From NCBI GenBank assembly GCA_963777095.1, contig CAVZOY010000003.1, positions 124,001 through 188,000 of the forward strand: 64,000 nt of DNA, written 5' to 3'. Source of the DNA: CAVZOY01 sp963777095 (lineage in GTDB: Bacteria > Actinomycetota > Actinomycetes > Mycobacteriales > Geodermatophilaceae). The notes beneath the pieces are model-generated. The model had not been told where the DNA came from. It was given only the letters and a program-made list of their open reading frames with translations, and made no database searches. The translations under genes and the position numbers were made by a program. Positions within the stretch are counted from its first letter, which is position 1. Each line of letters begins with the position of its first letter. Positions 1 to 8,364 of this stretch are shown here, one piece after another.

Positions 1-126
1 GGCTTCCTCGCCGAGGCCACCGGCATCCTCCGGGCGCTGCTCGTCGTCCTCGGGATGATGGTCGTGAGCGTGCTGGCCGTCGGCGCCGCGCGGCCCCCGG
101 CCACGACCGGCAGGGTGGAGCCGTGA
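1..126 (+). CDS. C-terminal end of a membrane protein (partial, enters from left edge)
   Basis: Only the last 41 codons are present; the frame is open from base 1 to a TGA at 124-126. The fragment holds one hydrophobic stretch of about 20 residues (LRALLVVLGMMVVSVLAVGA) followed by a short polar, proline-rich tail. This looks like the final transmembrane helix of a transporter or other polytopic protein. The stop overlaps the GTG start of the next gene by four bases (GTGA), so the two are probably translationally coupled. The family cannot be named from this fragment. Confidence 0.6.
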   Translation, partial: GFLAEATGILRALLVVLGMMVVSVLAVGAARPPATTGRVEP

Positions 127-551
127 CTCCTCCCGCTCGACTGGCCGCGTCCGTGCTCGGCACGCCTGACCCGCGTGGCCTGGCGCGCTTCTACCAGCGG
201 CTGCTCGGCTGGCCGCTGCGCGACGACGACCCCGACTGGGCGACCCTGCGCCCGACCGACGGCGGCCCCGGGCTGTCGTTCCAGCTGGAGACCGACCACG
301 TCCCGCCCGTGTGGCCGCCCGAGCCCGGCGCGCAGCAGATGCAGGTGCACCTCGACCTGCGGGCCGACGACCTCGACGCGGCCTCGGCCGTCGCCGAGGA
401 GGCCGGCGCGCGGCCGGTCGGCGGCCACGTCGATGACGACGAAGAGGTCCGCGTGTACGCCGACCCGGCGGGTCATCCGTTCTGCCTGTTCAGGCCGAGG
501 ACCACCAAGGACGCTGATAACCGTTCGCCGTCCGCCCCCGGCGCTGCCTAG
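123..551 (+). CDS. VOC (glyoxalase/bleomycin-resistance) family protein
   Basis: A 142-residue protein of the vicinal-oxygen-chelate superfamily. The N-terminal half has the typical opening (SVLGTPDPRGLARFYQRLLG), in which a beta strand leads into the helix that faces the metal or ligand site. The second half repeats the fold, with QVHLDLRADDLDAA and the closing strand AGHPFCLFRP. The size fits a single-chain, two-module glyoxalase-like protein. The GTG start at 123 overlaps the upstream stop. Substrate is unknown; members include dioxygenases, resistance proteins and binding proteins. The last 15 or so residues are a low-complexity tail. Confidence 0.85.
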   Translation: MTPPARLAASVLGTPDPRGLARFYQRLLGWPLRDDDPDWATLRPTDGGPGLSFQLETDHVPPVWPPEPGAQQMQVHLDLRADDLDAASAVAEEAGARPVGGHVDDDEEVRVYADPAGHPFCLFRPRTTKDADNRSPSAPGAA

Positions 552-562
552 CCTCTGATCTC

Positions 563-1570
563 GTGCCCGAGATGCTGGATCTCCCCGCCGGGCTGACCGC
601 CCGCCCGCTGCACCCCGACGACATCGAGTCGATCGTGGCGCTGCTCACCGCGGCCGAGCCCTTCGACGACACCGGGGAGAACGAGAACGCCGACGACCTG
701 CGCGCCTGGTTCGTCAACGAGCGCCTGGACCTGGCGCTCGACAGCCGGGTGGTCAGCGCGGACGGCGAGATCGTCGGGTGGGGCACCGTGATGGACCTCG
801 GCGACCACCGCGACGAGTACTCCCTGCTCCTCGACGGCCGGGTCCATCCCGAGTGGCGGGGCCGGGGGATCGGCGGGGCGATCGTCCGCTGGCAGCTGGA
901 GCGGTCCGGCGAGAAGCACGCTGCGCGCCACCCCGAGATGGGCGCGCGTTTCGCCGTCGGAACCTCGGCCGCCCATCAACGGCTCGAGCGGCTGGCGACC
1001 GGTCTCGGCTTCGTGCCGGTGCAGTACTACTTCACGATGCAGCGGCCGCTGACCGGGCTGCCGGCGCCGCGCACGATCGAGGGCATCGACCTGGTGCCGT
1101 TCGACTGGGCCCGGGACGACGAGGTGCGGCGAGCGCACAACGTCGCGTTCCTCGACCACTTCGGCACCGCCGAGCGGGACGCCTATGCCTGGCAGACCTG
1201 GTTCACCGGGCAGAAGGCCTTTCGCCCGGAGCTCTCCCGTCTCGCGCTGGCCGACGGCGCGGTCGTCGGGTACGCGCTCGTCTACGAGCACGAGGCCGAC
1301 ACGGCGGCGACCGGCGTCCGCGAGGCCTACCTCGGCCAGATCGGCGTCCTGCCCGCCGGCCGTGGCCGCGGCATCGCCAAGGCCGCCGTCACGGCTGCCC
1401 TGCACGCGTCGGCAGCGGACGGTCTGCAGCGCGCCGGGCTCACCGTCGACAGCCAGAACACGACCGGTGCCCTGGGGTTGTACGAGGCGCTCGGCTTCGA
1501 GGTCGTCCACAAGGAGACGGTCTGGGCGTACCGGGTGCCGGCGGCGGAGGGATCCGTCCCCGGCGCGTGA
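563..1570 (+). CDS. Tandem GNAT-family N-acetyltransferase
   Basis: A 335-residue protein with two GNAT folds. The first covers about residues 10-155, with the acetyl-CoA pyrophosphate loop HPEWRGRGIGGAI. The second covers about 175-325, with LPAGRGRGIAKAAV followed by LTVDSQNTTGALGLYEALGF, the classic motif B with an Asn and the C-terminal GF. The double-GNAT layout resembles mycothiol synthase (MshD). It is not adjacent to other mycothiol genes, so a general acetyltransferase role is safer. Translation starts at GTG 563, eleven bases after the VOC gene, probably in the same transcript. Confidence 0.85.
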   Translation: MPEMLDLPAGLTARPLHPDDIESIVALLTAAEPFDDTGENENADDLRAWFVNERLDLALDSRVVSADGEIVGWGTVMDLGDHRDEYSLLLDGRVHPEWRGRGIGGAIVRWQLERSGEKHAARHPEMGARFAVGTSAAHQRLERLATGLGFVPVQYYFTMQRPLTGLPAPRTIEGIDLVPFDWARDDEVRRAHNVAFLDHFGTAERDAYAWQTWFTGQKAFRPELSRLALADGAVVGYALVYEHEADTAATGVREAYLGQIGVLPAGRGRGIAKAAVTAALHASAADGLQRAGLTVDSQNTTGALGLYEALGFEVVHKETVWAYRVPAAEGSVPGA

Positions 1571-1631
1571 GCACGACTGCGCCTGTGGACAACCGCCCGC
1601 CGGCGGGGTCCGGTCGGGGGAGGCTGTCGGG

Positions 1632-1961
1632 ATGTCGACCCGCACGTACGACTTCGCCCTCCGCGGACGGCTGACTGTCGACGACACGGCGCTCAAGGCA
1701 CCCTTTCTCGCGATGGAGCTGGTCCCCGAACCCGGCGTGGACTTCGAGGTGACCGACGAATGGCGCCTCGCCCTCGACGAGAAGCTGCTCGCAATGGCCG
1801 AAGGCATGTCGCCAACGGACCGTCTGCGGACCCATCTGAGCGCTGGCCCGCTGACGGCCGTGCAGAAGCGATTGATCGAGGTCCTCGATGAGACCATTCC
1901 GGGCGCCGTCGCGGTGCTCGACGGGATCGAGGTCACCGAGGTCGGACCACCTGCGTCATAG
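1632..1961 (+). CDS. Hypothetical protein, 109 aa
   Basis: An ATG-initiated frame of 109 codons. The product is soluble and acidic with no signal peptide or membrane segment. It has an N-terminal beta-rich stretch (TYDFALRGRLTVDDTALK) and a C-terminal helical part ending VTEVGPPAS. It sits 61 bases after the acetyltransferase in the same direction. I do not recognise a family. Codon usage matches the neighbours, which supports a real gene. The 92 bases that follow hold only a short open stretch ending ALRNWVDAP, which could be a gene remnant but is too short to call. Confidence 0.6.
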   Translation: MSTRTYDFALRGRLTVDDTALKAPFLAMELVPEPGVDFEVTDEWRLALDEKLLAMAEGMSPTDRLRTHLSAGPLTAVQKRLIEVLDETIPGAVAVLDGIEVTEVGPPAS

Positions 1962-2053
1962 GCGCAGGCTTGGATGGGGCGGTGCTGTTCCACTCGCCCG
2001 AGGAGCGTTCCCAGGCCCTCCGCAACTGGGTCGACGCGCCCTAGGGTCGACGG

Positions 2054-2914
2054 ATGCGCTTCGGGGTGTCGCTGCCGAACTTCGGAACCGGCGTCGACGC
2101 GGCCGCGGTCGCCGAGTGGGCGCGGGCCGCCGAGGCCGCCGGGTGGGACGGGCTCTTCCTCTGGGACCACCTGTTCGCCTTCGCGGACGGGCCGGTCGAG
2201 ACCGTCGATCCGTGGATCGCGCTGACCGCGGCCGCCTGCGCCACCACGACGATCCGGCTGGGCACGCTGGTCACCCCGCTGCCGCGGCGTCGTCCCGTGG
2301 TCGTCGCCCGGCAGACAGCGACCCTCGACCGGCTCAGCGGCGGCCGGCTGGTGCTGGGCGTGGGCAGCGGCGGCTTCCCGTTCGAGTGGGACTACTGCGG
2401 GGAGGAGCCCGACGCACGTACTCGGGGCGAGATGCTCGACGAGCACCTGGAGCTGCTCGACCGGCTCTGGACGGGGGAGCAGGTGCGGCACGAGGGGCGG
2501 CACTACCGCGTCGCCGGGCCGGACTGGGGCGCGATCTGCTACCCGCCTCCCGCGCAGCGCCCGAGGATCCCGGTGTGGGTCGGCGGCACCTGGCCGACCA
2601 GCAGTCGCCCCTTCGAGCGCGCGGCCCGGTGGGACGGCGTCGTGCCGATGCGGACCGACGGGAAGTGGGAGGTCGAGGACACCGCGGGCGTGGCCGAACG
2701 GATGCGTTCGCTCCGCGGGGACGACGTCCCCTTCGACCTCGCCGTCCCGGTGGAGAGCCGTGCGGACGACGCGGGCAGGGGCGACCTGCAGGCGGTGCAC
2801 GCCGCCGCTGGAGCCACGTGGTGGGTGGAGCCGGTGCACCCGTGGCGGGCGGACCTGCCGGCGGATGTGCCCTGGGCGCAGGCCGCGCTCGCCCGCATCG
2901 ACGCCGGTCCCTGA
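2054..2914 (+). CDS. LLM-class (luciferase-like) flavin/F420-dependent oxidoreductase
   Basis: A 286-residue bacterial-luciferase-like TIM barrel. The N-terminus MRFGVSLPNFGTGVDAAAV and the block AEAAGWDGLFLWDHLF are hallmarks of the F420-dependent LLM class common in actinomycetes. LDRLSGGRLVLGVGSGG is the conserved strand-helix near the cofactor phosphate. Later PRIPVWVGGTWP matches the C-terminal barrel motif. The length is somewhat shorter than the usual 300-350 residues but has no obvious gap. Cofactor assignment (F420 rather than FMN) is inference from the actinobacterial context. The gene starts at ATG 2054 and stands upstream of the SCO6745-like gene in the same direction. Confidence 0.88.
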   Translation: MRFGVSLPNFGTGVDAAAVAEWARAAEAAGWDGLFLWDHLFAFADGPVETVDPWIALTAAACATTTIRLGTLVTPLPRRRPVVVARQTATLDRLSGGRLVLGVGSGGFPFEWDYCGEEPDARTRGEMLDEHLELLDRLWTGEQVRHEGRHYRVAGPDWGAICYPPPAQRPRIPVWVGGTWPTSSRPFERAARWDGVVPMRTDGKWEVEDTAGVAERMRSLRGDDVPFDLAVPVESRADDAGRGDLQAVHAAAGATWWVEPVHPWRADLPADVPWAQAALARIDAGP

Positions 2915-2956
2915 CGCCCGTCCCGGCTCCCGGGCGGCGTCCCCTAGGGTCGGTCC

Positions 2957-3844
2957 ATGGCCGACGACCAGTCCGGGCACATCCTCGACGCGCGGCTGGT
3001 GCCGCGGGCGCACCGCGCGGTGGAGCCGCTGCACTCGCAGGTCTACTTCGCGCCCGAACTCGAGGAGCATCTCGGCGCCCTGGGGCTCGAACGTGGCCGG
3101 ATGGTCTACTTCGCCGGCCGCGCCGCCCCGATGGGCGCCGTCGGCCCCGGCGTGGTGACGGCGACCTTCTGCAACTTCTCGCCGTCGCTCATCGCCCGGC
3201 ACATCCCGAAGGCGTGGTCGATCGCCTCTCCGGACCAGGTGATCGAGGCGCGCTGGGCCGCGGCCCGCGCCTCGCTGACCCGGCTGCTCGGCGGCCCCGA
3301 GGCCGTCGACGCCCCCGAGACCGCGGAGCTCGCCGGCCTGCTCCGCGAGGCCTGCAGCGTGCTCAGCCCCGAGGCGCGCCCCCTGTACGCCGCGCACGCC
3401 GACCTGCCCTGGCCCGACGAGCCGCTGCTGCAGGTGTGGCACGGCGCCAGCCTGCTGCGCGAGTACCGCGGCGACGGGCACCTCGCCGCGCTGCTGGACG
3501 CCGACCTGACCGGCCTCGAGGCGCTGATCACCCACACGGCGACCGGCCGCGGGTTCACCGTCGACTCCGCCCGGACCCTGCGCGGCTGGACCGAGGAGCA
3601 GTGGGACGACGCCAGCGCGGCGCTGGTCGACCGCGGGCTGCTGACCAAGGAGTTCACGCTCACCGACGACGGCACCGAGCTGCGCGAGACGGTCGAGGCC
3701 GAGACCGACCTGCTCTCCGCCGACCCGTTCCTGCACCTGGGCCAGGAGCGCACGGAGCGCGTCGTCGAGCTGGCCCGGGGCATGGCCAAGCAGATCGTCG
3801 GCGCGGGCGCCTACCCGCCCGGGCTGCTCGCCGCGCGCAGCTGA
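2957..3844 (+). CDS. SCO6745-family protein (winged-helix-like, function unknown)
   Basis: A 295-residue actinobacterial protein. The N-terminal part contains a characteristic conserved block (FAPELEEHLGALGL then YFAGRAAPMGAVGPGVVTATF). The rest is mostly helical, and residues around 195-245 (EALITHTATGRGFTVDSA through LVDRGLLTKEFTLTDDG) look like a MarR-type winged helix. I recognise it as the SCO6745 family widely annotated in Streptomyces relatives. Its biochemical role is not established; a regulatory role is only suggested by the winged-helix-like region. It starts at ATG 2957, forty bases after the LLM oxidoreductase. Confidence 0.7.
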   Translation: MADDQSGHILDARLVPRAHRAVEPLHSQVYFAPELEEHLGALGLERGRMVYFAGRAAPMGAVGPGVVTATFCNFSPSLIARHIPKAWSIASPDQVIEARWAAARASLTRLLGGPEAVDAPETAELAGLLREACSVLSPEARPLYAAHADLPWPDEPLLQVWHGASLLREYRGDGHLAALLDADLTGLEALITHTATGRGFTVDSARTLRGWTEEQWDDASAALVDRGLLTKEFTLTDDGTELRETVEAETDLLSADPFLHLGQERTERVVELARGMAKQIVGAGAYPPGLLAARS

Positions 3845-4061
3845 CGCGTCCCCCGTAAGGGCGTCCTCCGGGCGGATACCGGTGCCGGCGTGTCACCATG
3901 GACGACGGCCTGAACGGACCCCGTGACCTGCGGGGACAGCGAGAGGAGCGGGCATGCGCGCCGAACCTCCGCATAGGAGTCCCGAGGTCCGCCCCGCCTG
4001 ACGTGTGCGGCGGGCGGACCGACTCGCGTCCTCACCCCGCCGTCCGTACCGGGAGTCCGTC

Positions 4062-5194
4062 GTGCCCGACCGCCGTCTCGCGCTGCCCGCGTTGCCCGCC
4101 CTCACCCGCCGTCCGCGGGCCGACGTCCGCGCCGTCCGCCCGGCGCCGTCCCCGCCGTCGCCGCCGGGGCGATCCCGCATGGTCGACAACGCCGTCTACG
4201 CGACCGGACGGCGGGTGGCCACTCCCGAGTCCGCGGCGGACAGCCGTGCCGAGCTCGAGGCCGGTCCCGACCGCCTGGCCTGGCTCGGTCTGTACCGGCC
4301 CGAGCCGCGCGAGATCGGCGAGCTCGCCGAGCTGTTCGACCTGCCCGAGCTGGCCGTCGAGGACGCCATCACCGCCCACCAGCGGCCCAAGTTCGAGCGC
4401 TACGGCAAGACGCTGTTCGTCGTCCTGCGGGCCGCGCGGTACCGCGACGCGGCGGAGGAGGTGGAGTTCGGCGAGCTGCACCTGTTCCTCGGCCCGGACT
4501 TCGCGATCACGGTGCGGCACAGCGAGTCGCCCGACCTCTCCCGCGTGCGACGAAGGCTGGAGAGCTCGCCGGAGCTGCTGGCCAAGGGCAGCGAGGCAGT
4601 GCTGTACGCGATCCTCGACGCCGTCGTCGACGGGTTCCTGCCGGTGGTCGCGGGGCTGGCCAACGACATCGACGAGATCGAGACGCAGGTGTTCGGCGGG
4701 GACCCGCAGGTGTCGCGGCGCATCTACGAGCTGTCCCAGGAGGTCGTGGAGTTCCAGCGGGCGGTCAACCCGCTGTCGGCGATCATCGGCGGCATCCAGC
4801 GCCGGCTTCGACAAGTACGGCGTCGACGAGGAACTGCGCAGCTACCTGCGCGACGTCGCCGACCACGTCACCCAGGTGCGCGAGCGGGTCGAGGGCTTCC
4901 GGCTGCAACTGCGCGACATCCTCACCGTCAACGCGACGCTGGTCGCGCAGCGGCAGAACGAGGAGATCCGCGAGCTGACCGAGGCCTCGATCGCGCAGGG
5001 CGAGGAGGTCAAGAAGATCTCGGCGTGGGCGGCCATCCTGTTCGCCCCGACGCTGGTCGGCACGGTCTACGGGATGAACTTCACCAACATGCCCGAGACC
5101 GAGTGGGTCTTCGGCTATCCGTTCGCGGTGCTGCTGATGGCGCTGGTCAGCGGACGTCCTCTACGCGGTGTTCAAGCGGCGCGACTGGATCTGA
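4062..5194 (+). CDS. corA: CorA-like Mg2+/Co2+ transporter, frame interrupted twice
   Basis: CorA forms a pentameric inner-membrane Mg2+ channel. The reading frame from GTG 4062 gives the large cytoplasmic domain (LAWLGLYRPEPREIGELAELF, FERYGKTLFVVLRAARY). The frame must shift near 4803 to continue with FDKYGVDEELRSYLRDVADH and the long stalk helix, then the pore signature YGMNF followed by a TM2-type segment. A second shift near 5153 restores the canonical basic C-terminus VLYAVFKRRDWI before TGA at 5192-5194. Removing one base at each point rebuilds a full-length protein of about 375 residues. Insertion errors are likelier than gene death, because the domain sequence is otherwise perfectly conserved. 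Confidence 0.85.
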
Positions 5195-5229
5195 GGCATC
5201 GGGTGGCGTCGCCCACGTGAGAGCCGCGC

Positions 5230-5260
5230 GAGGGACCCGACGGTCGTGGTCGGGCCCCTC
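5230..5260 (+). terminator. Hairpin terminator downstream of corA
   Basis: A 12-bp stem (GAGGGACCCGAC at 5230-5241 against GTCGGGCCCCTC at 5249-5260) has one mismatch and a 7-nt loop. It begins 36 bases after the corA stop. There is no U-tract, as is usual for high-GC actinobacterial terminators. Confidence 0.55.
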
Positions 5261-5277
5261 GTCCACTCCCGGAGCAG

Positions 5278-5485
5278 CTACGGACAGCCGGTGACGTCGA
5301 GGATCTCTCGGTCCACGATCAGGCGACCGCCGACCTCGGTGATCGGCCTGCGAGCCCTCGACCGAATGCGCCGACCCGACGATGTTGACCACCACGAGCA
5401 CGCTCCGGGCGAGGACGTCGTCGTCGACCTGTGGGGGCCCGACAGGCAGCGGGAACGGCTCGACACGGTGCCGGTGGCCGGCTGA
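5278..5485 (-). pseudogene. Small unrecognised reverse-strand coding fragment
   Basis: Reading leftward, the frame HRVEPFPLPVGPP...VLARSVLVVVNIVG leads, after a one-base shift near 5355, into RPITEVGGRLIVDREILDV and a stop at 5278-5280. The direction of the shift is the same single-base insertion seen in the verified genes of this window. The spliced sequence has a more protein-like composition than the opposite strand. The start is not clear and I recognise no family. It could be the C-terminal end of a decayed secreted protein, or chance. Confidence 0.3.
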
Positions 5486-5489
5486 TGTG

Positions 5490-6269
5490 ATGACTGTCGC
5501 CGGACGGGAACCTGGTCCGCGTTCGAACATCCCGTCGGACTGCGAGCACCTGGCGCCGAGTACGGCTGGCCGGGCGCCTAGGGTCGCCGTCCACTCGCTG
5601 GAGACGGGTGAGGTGACGCCTCTGACCGACGCCGTCGAAGCGTCTTCGCCGGCGACCTCCGGTGGTCGAGGTGATGGGTCCCAGATCGCCTTCCAGCGCT
5701 TCAGCACCAGTGCGGCGTGCGCAGTGAGACCCACGGGATCGTGGCCGTGCAGGGCGGACGGCACCGAGGAGCGGACGCTGGCCGACGCTCGAACGGCGCG
5801 ACAGTCACGGTCATCAGCGCTCGACGGCGTCCTCGTGGGAGCGGCCGGAGAAACCCTCACCCGGTACGTCCTCGAGACCGGCGCCGCCGTCGCGGAACTG
5901 CCAGGTGCCCGCGGCGAGATCGACACGCTGCAGTTCACGACGACGGCCGACGCTGCTCGCGACGTCCACGACCTGACCGCGTCGCTCTACGACGTCGGCG
6001 ACGCGGCATCCGGCTCGCGGACCCCATCCCGTCGGACGCGCCTGTTCCTCTTCCCCGCCTTCCTCCGCCACGACGGCACCGGCCTCGCTGTCACCACCGC
6101 GCGCGGGGTCGCCGTCTTGTACCTCGACCCGGCGCGCATGCACGAGGACCGCCTTCATGCTGGCTGGGCGAACCTCTCGGCGCGCGAGCGGGAGCACGCA
6201 CCGGCCGGCCCGGGCTCAGCAACGAGCAGAGCACCTGCACGGACATCAGACGCGCCCCGCTGCTTGTGA
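5490..6269 (+). pseudogene. Decayed WD40-repeat / AfsR-like protein C-terminus
   Basis: The frame ending at 6269 carries scattered pieces of beta-propeller sequence (VHSLETGEVTPLTDA, TASLYDVGDAASG, RHDGTGLAVTTARGVAVL). It then has LDPARMHEDRLHAGWANLS, which resembles the conserved tail of actinobacterial WD40 proteins (usually DPA.....ACRLAGRNLT). Between these pieces the sequence is not protein-like, and no start codon or N-terminal domain is present. I read it as a relic of a WD40-repeat regulatory protein with several disruptions. The 1.1-kb stretch from corA to the aminotransferase therefore holds only the corA terminator, the small reverse fragment and this relic. Confidence 0.45.
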
Positions 6270-6301
6270 GGGCTGCTGCCCCGCTGTGACCGATCGGACC
6301 G

Positions 6302-7202
6302 TCAGACCACCCGCGTCCCGCTGCTCGCGGTGAGCTCGCCGTAGGCCGCTGAGAGTTGCTTCGTGAGTGGGCCCGGCTCGCCGTCGCCGATCCGCCGCCC
6401 GTCGACGGTGAGCACCGGCGTGAGCTCGCCCATCGTGCCGGTCACGAACGCCTCGTCCGCCGCGTACAGCCGGGTGAGGGAGTAGTCGCCGACCTCGTGC
6501 GGGATGCCAGCGTCGGCGGCCAGCCGCAGCACGGTCGACGCGCGTGATGCCCTCCGGGCAGGCGGCCGTCGTCGGCGTGCAGAGGACGCCCTCGATCGCG
6601 AAAAACAGGTGCGTCGCGTTGGTCTCGGCGAGGAAGCCGCGCGAGTCCAGCAGCAGGGCGTCGTCCGCCCCGGCGACGTTCGCCTCGATCTTGGCGAGGA
6701 TCGAGTTCAGCAGGTTGTTCGAGTGGATCTTCGGGTCCAGCACGTCGGGGGTCGGCCGCCGCACGCTCGCGGTGACCAGGCTGATGCCCTCGGTGTCGTA
6801 GACCGGCGGCTTGTGCTCGGCGAGGACGATCAGCGTCGGCCCGCTGGTGTTGAGCCGCGGGTCCATCCCGCTGGTGATCTTGACACCGCGGGTCAGGGTC
6901 AGCCGGACGTGCACGCCGTCGGTCATGGCGTTCGCGGCGAGGGTCCGGCGGATCTGCTCGACGATCTCCTCGTCGTCCGGGATCTCGGCGAACGCCAGCG
7001 CCTGCGCCGAGCGCCGCAACCGGGCCAGGTGCTCGTCGAGGGCGAAGATCCGCCCTCCGTAGAGCCGCAGCCCCTCCCAGACGGCGTCGCCGCCCTGGAC
7101 GACGGAGTCGAACGGGCTCACGCCCGCCTCGTCGCGGTGCGCCAGCCGGCCGTTCACGTTGACGACCAGGTCGCGGTTGCGCTCGTCGAACTGCTGCAGC
7201 AC
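6302..7202 (-). CDS. Class IV PLP-dependent aminotransferase (branched-chain/D-amino acid type), one frame break
   Basis: Fold-type IV aminotransferase transferring an amino group between a branched-chain or D-amino acid and 2-oxoglutarate. Visible are the N-terminal FDSVVQGGDAVWEGLRLYGG, the region DPKIHSNNLLNSILAKIEAN containing the PLP-binding Lys context, and ETNATHLFFAIEG followed by the phosphate-site PEGITR. The frame breaks near 6543 just after PEGITR. Removing one base gives STVLRLAADAGIPHEVGDYS and the normal C-terminus ending SSGTRVV. The GTG start at 7202 lies one base after the stop of the upstream sulfotransferase-like gene, so the two form an operon. Exact substrate (BCAT, DAAT or ADC lyase) is undecided. 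Confidence 0.85.
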
Positions 7203-7203
7203 G

Positions 7204-7922
7204 TCAGATCCTCCGGGAGGCGAGTTCGTCGTAGTAGGGCCGGCACCGCTCGGCCAGGTCCTGCAGGTGCGCGGGCACGTCGGCGACCGCCTCGCGGTAC
7301 GGGCCGAAGCCGGTCGAGGCCGCCACGCTCGCGTACCAGTACGGCGCCCACACGCCGTCGGTGTCCCGCGGGCCGGCCGGCCACTGCAGCATCGCGGGGT
7401 CGAACGGCACGTCGAGGGCCGCGCACAGCGCCCGCAGGGTGCGCGCCGGGTCGCGCAGCAGGTCGTCGGAGTCCACCACCGGGCCGCCGAACCGGCGGAA
7501 CAGCGCGACCTGCTGCTCCAGCCCGAGGTCGGCGAGCGTGGGCTGCTCGCGCACCTTCGCGTACGAGGCGAGCAGCCGGCGCGGGTCGCGGATCAGGAAG
7601 GCGTGCCGCAGCCCGTCGAGCGCGTCCAGGTCCACCTCGGGCAGCACGTGGTGGGTCATGTGCTTCTGGTAGCTGATCGCGCGCCGTCCGGCAGCGGGTC
7701 CTCGGTCAGCGCGCGGACGACGACCCGCCAGTCCGTCGGCTGGCTGGCGAGCACCGCCTCGCGCCCGGGATGGTCCAGGCCGGTCGCCGCGAGGTAGTAC
7801 GCGTAGAGCGGCTCGTCGACGACGACGGTGTCGGGCCGGTTCTCCCAGGCGCGCATCGTCGCCGTCGACAGCGTCCGCGGTCCCGACCACATGGCGATCC
7901 GCACCGGCGTCCCGTTCCCCAC
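7204..7922 (-). CDS. Sulfotransferase-like P-loop protein, one frame break
   Basis: The N-terminus IAMWSGPRTLSTATMRAWEN is the PAPS/P-loop motif of the sulfotransferase-like family (usual form W.GPR..ST.L..S....PD). It is followed by VDEPLYAYYL. The frame changes near 7681, after LTEDPLPDGAR, to ISYQKHMTHHVLPE and HAFLIRDPRRLLASYAK, the conserved 3'-phosphate site R-DPR. Removing one base reconstructs about 239 residues ending LASRRI. In other bacteria this family is often encoded beside a class IV aminotransferase, as here, but the substrate is not known to me. Start is GTG 7922. Confidence 0.78.
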
Positions 7923-7941
7923 GCCGACCTATCCTGCCCCC

Positions 7942-8229
7942 GTGGACCTGCAGTTCTCCGGCGAGGTGTGGTTCTGGCGAGGTCCCTCGCCCTACCACTT
8001 CGTCACGGTCCCGGACGGCGAGTCCGCGGCGCTGAGGTCGACGTCGGGGAGGGTCAGCTACGGCTGGGGGATGATCCCGGTGACCGCGCGCATCCACGAC
8101 ACCGAGTGGACGACGTCGCTGTTCCCGAAGAACGGGTGCTACGTCGTCCCCGTGAAGGACGCGGTGCGCCGGGCCGAGGCGGTCGAGGTGGGCGACACGG
8201 TGACGATCCGCCTCTCGGTCGACGTCTGA
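7942..8229 (+). CDS. DUF1905 domain protein, 95 aa
   Basis: A small beta-barrel protein with the DUF1905 pattern: FSGEVWFWRGPSPYHFVTVPD at the start, then GWGMIPVTARIHDTEWTTSLFPKNGCYVVPVK, and a closing VEVGDTVTIRLSVDV. Such proteins are usually 90-110 residues, sometimes fused to a YdeI-like domain. No function is established. It is transcribed divergently from the sulfotransferase-like gene, with starts 19 bases apart (GTG 7942 and GTG 7922), so promoters must overlap the neighbouring coding regions. Confidence 0.8.
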   Translation: MDLQFSGEVWFWRGPSPYHFVTVPDGESAALRSTSGRVSYGWGMIPVTARIHDTEWTTSLFPKNGCYVVPVKDAVRRAEAVEVGDTVTIRLSVDV

Positions 8230-8364
8230 CAGATCTTCGTGTGGCCGGCCTGGGGCGTGCCGGGGTTGCTCGCGCGCTGCTACCGCTGCAGGACCGGCAC
8301 GGCGCGAGGAACACCGGCACGGTGTCGTCACGGTTCGGTCGGACCGGTCAGGTAGACAGGCCGG

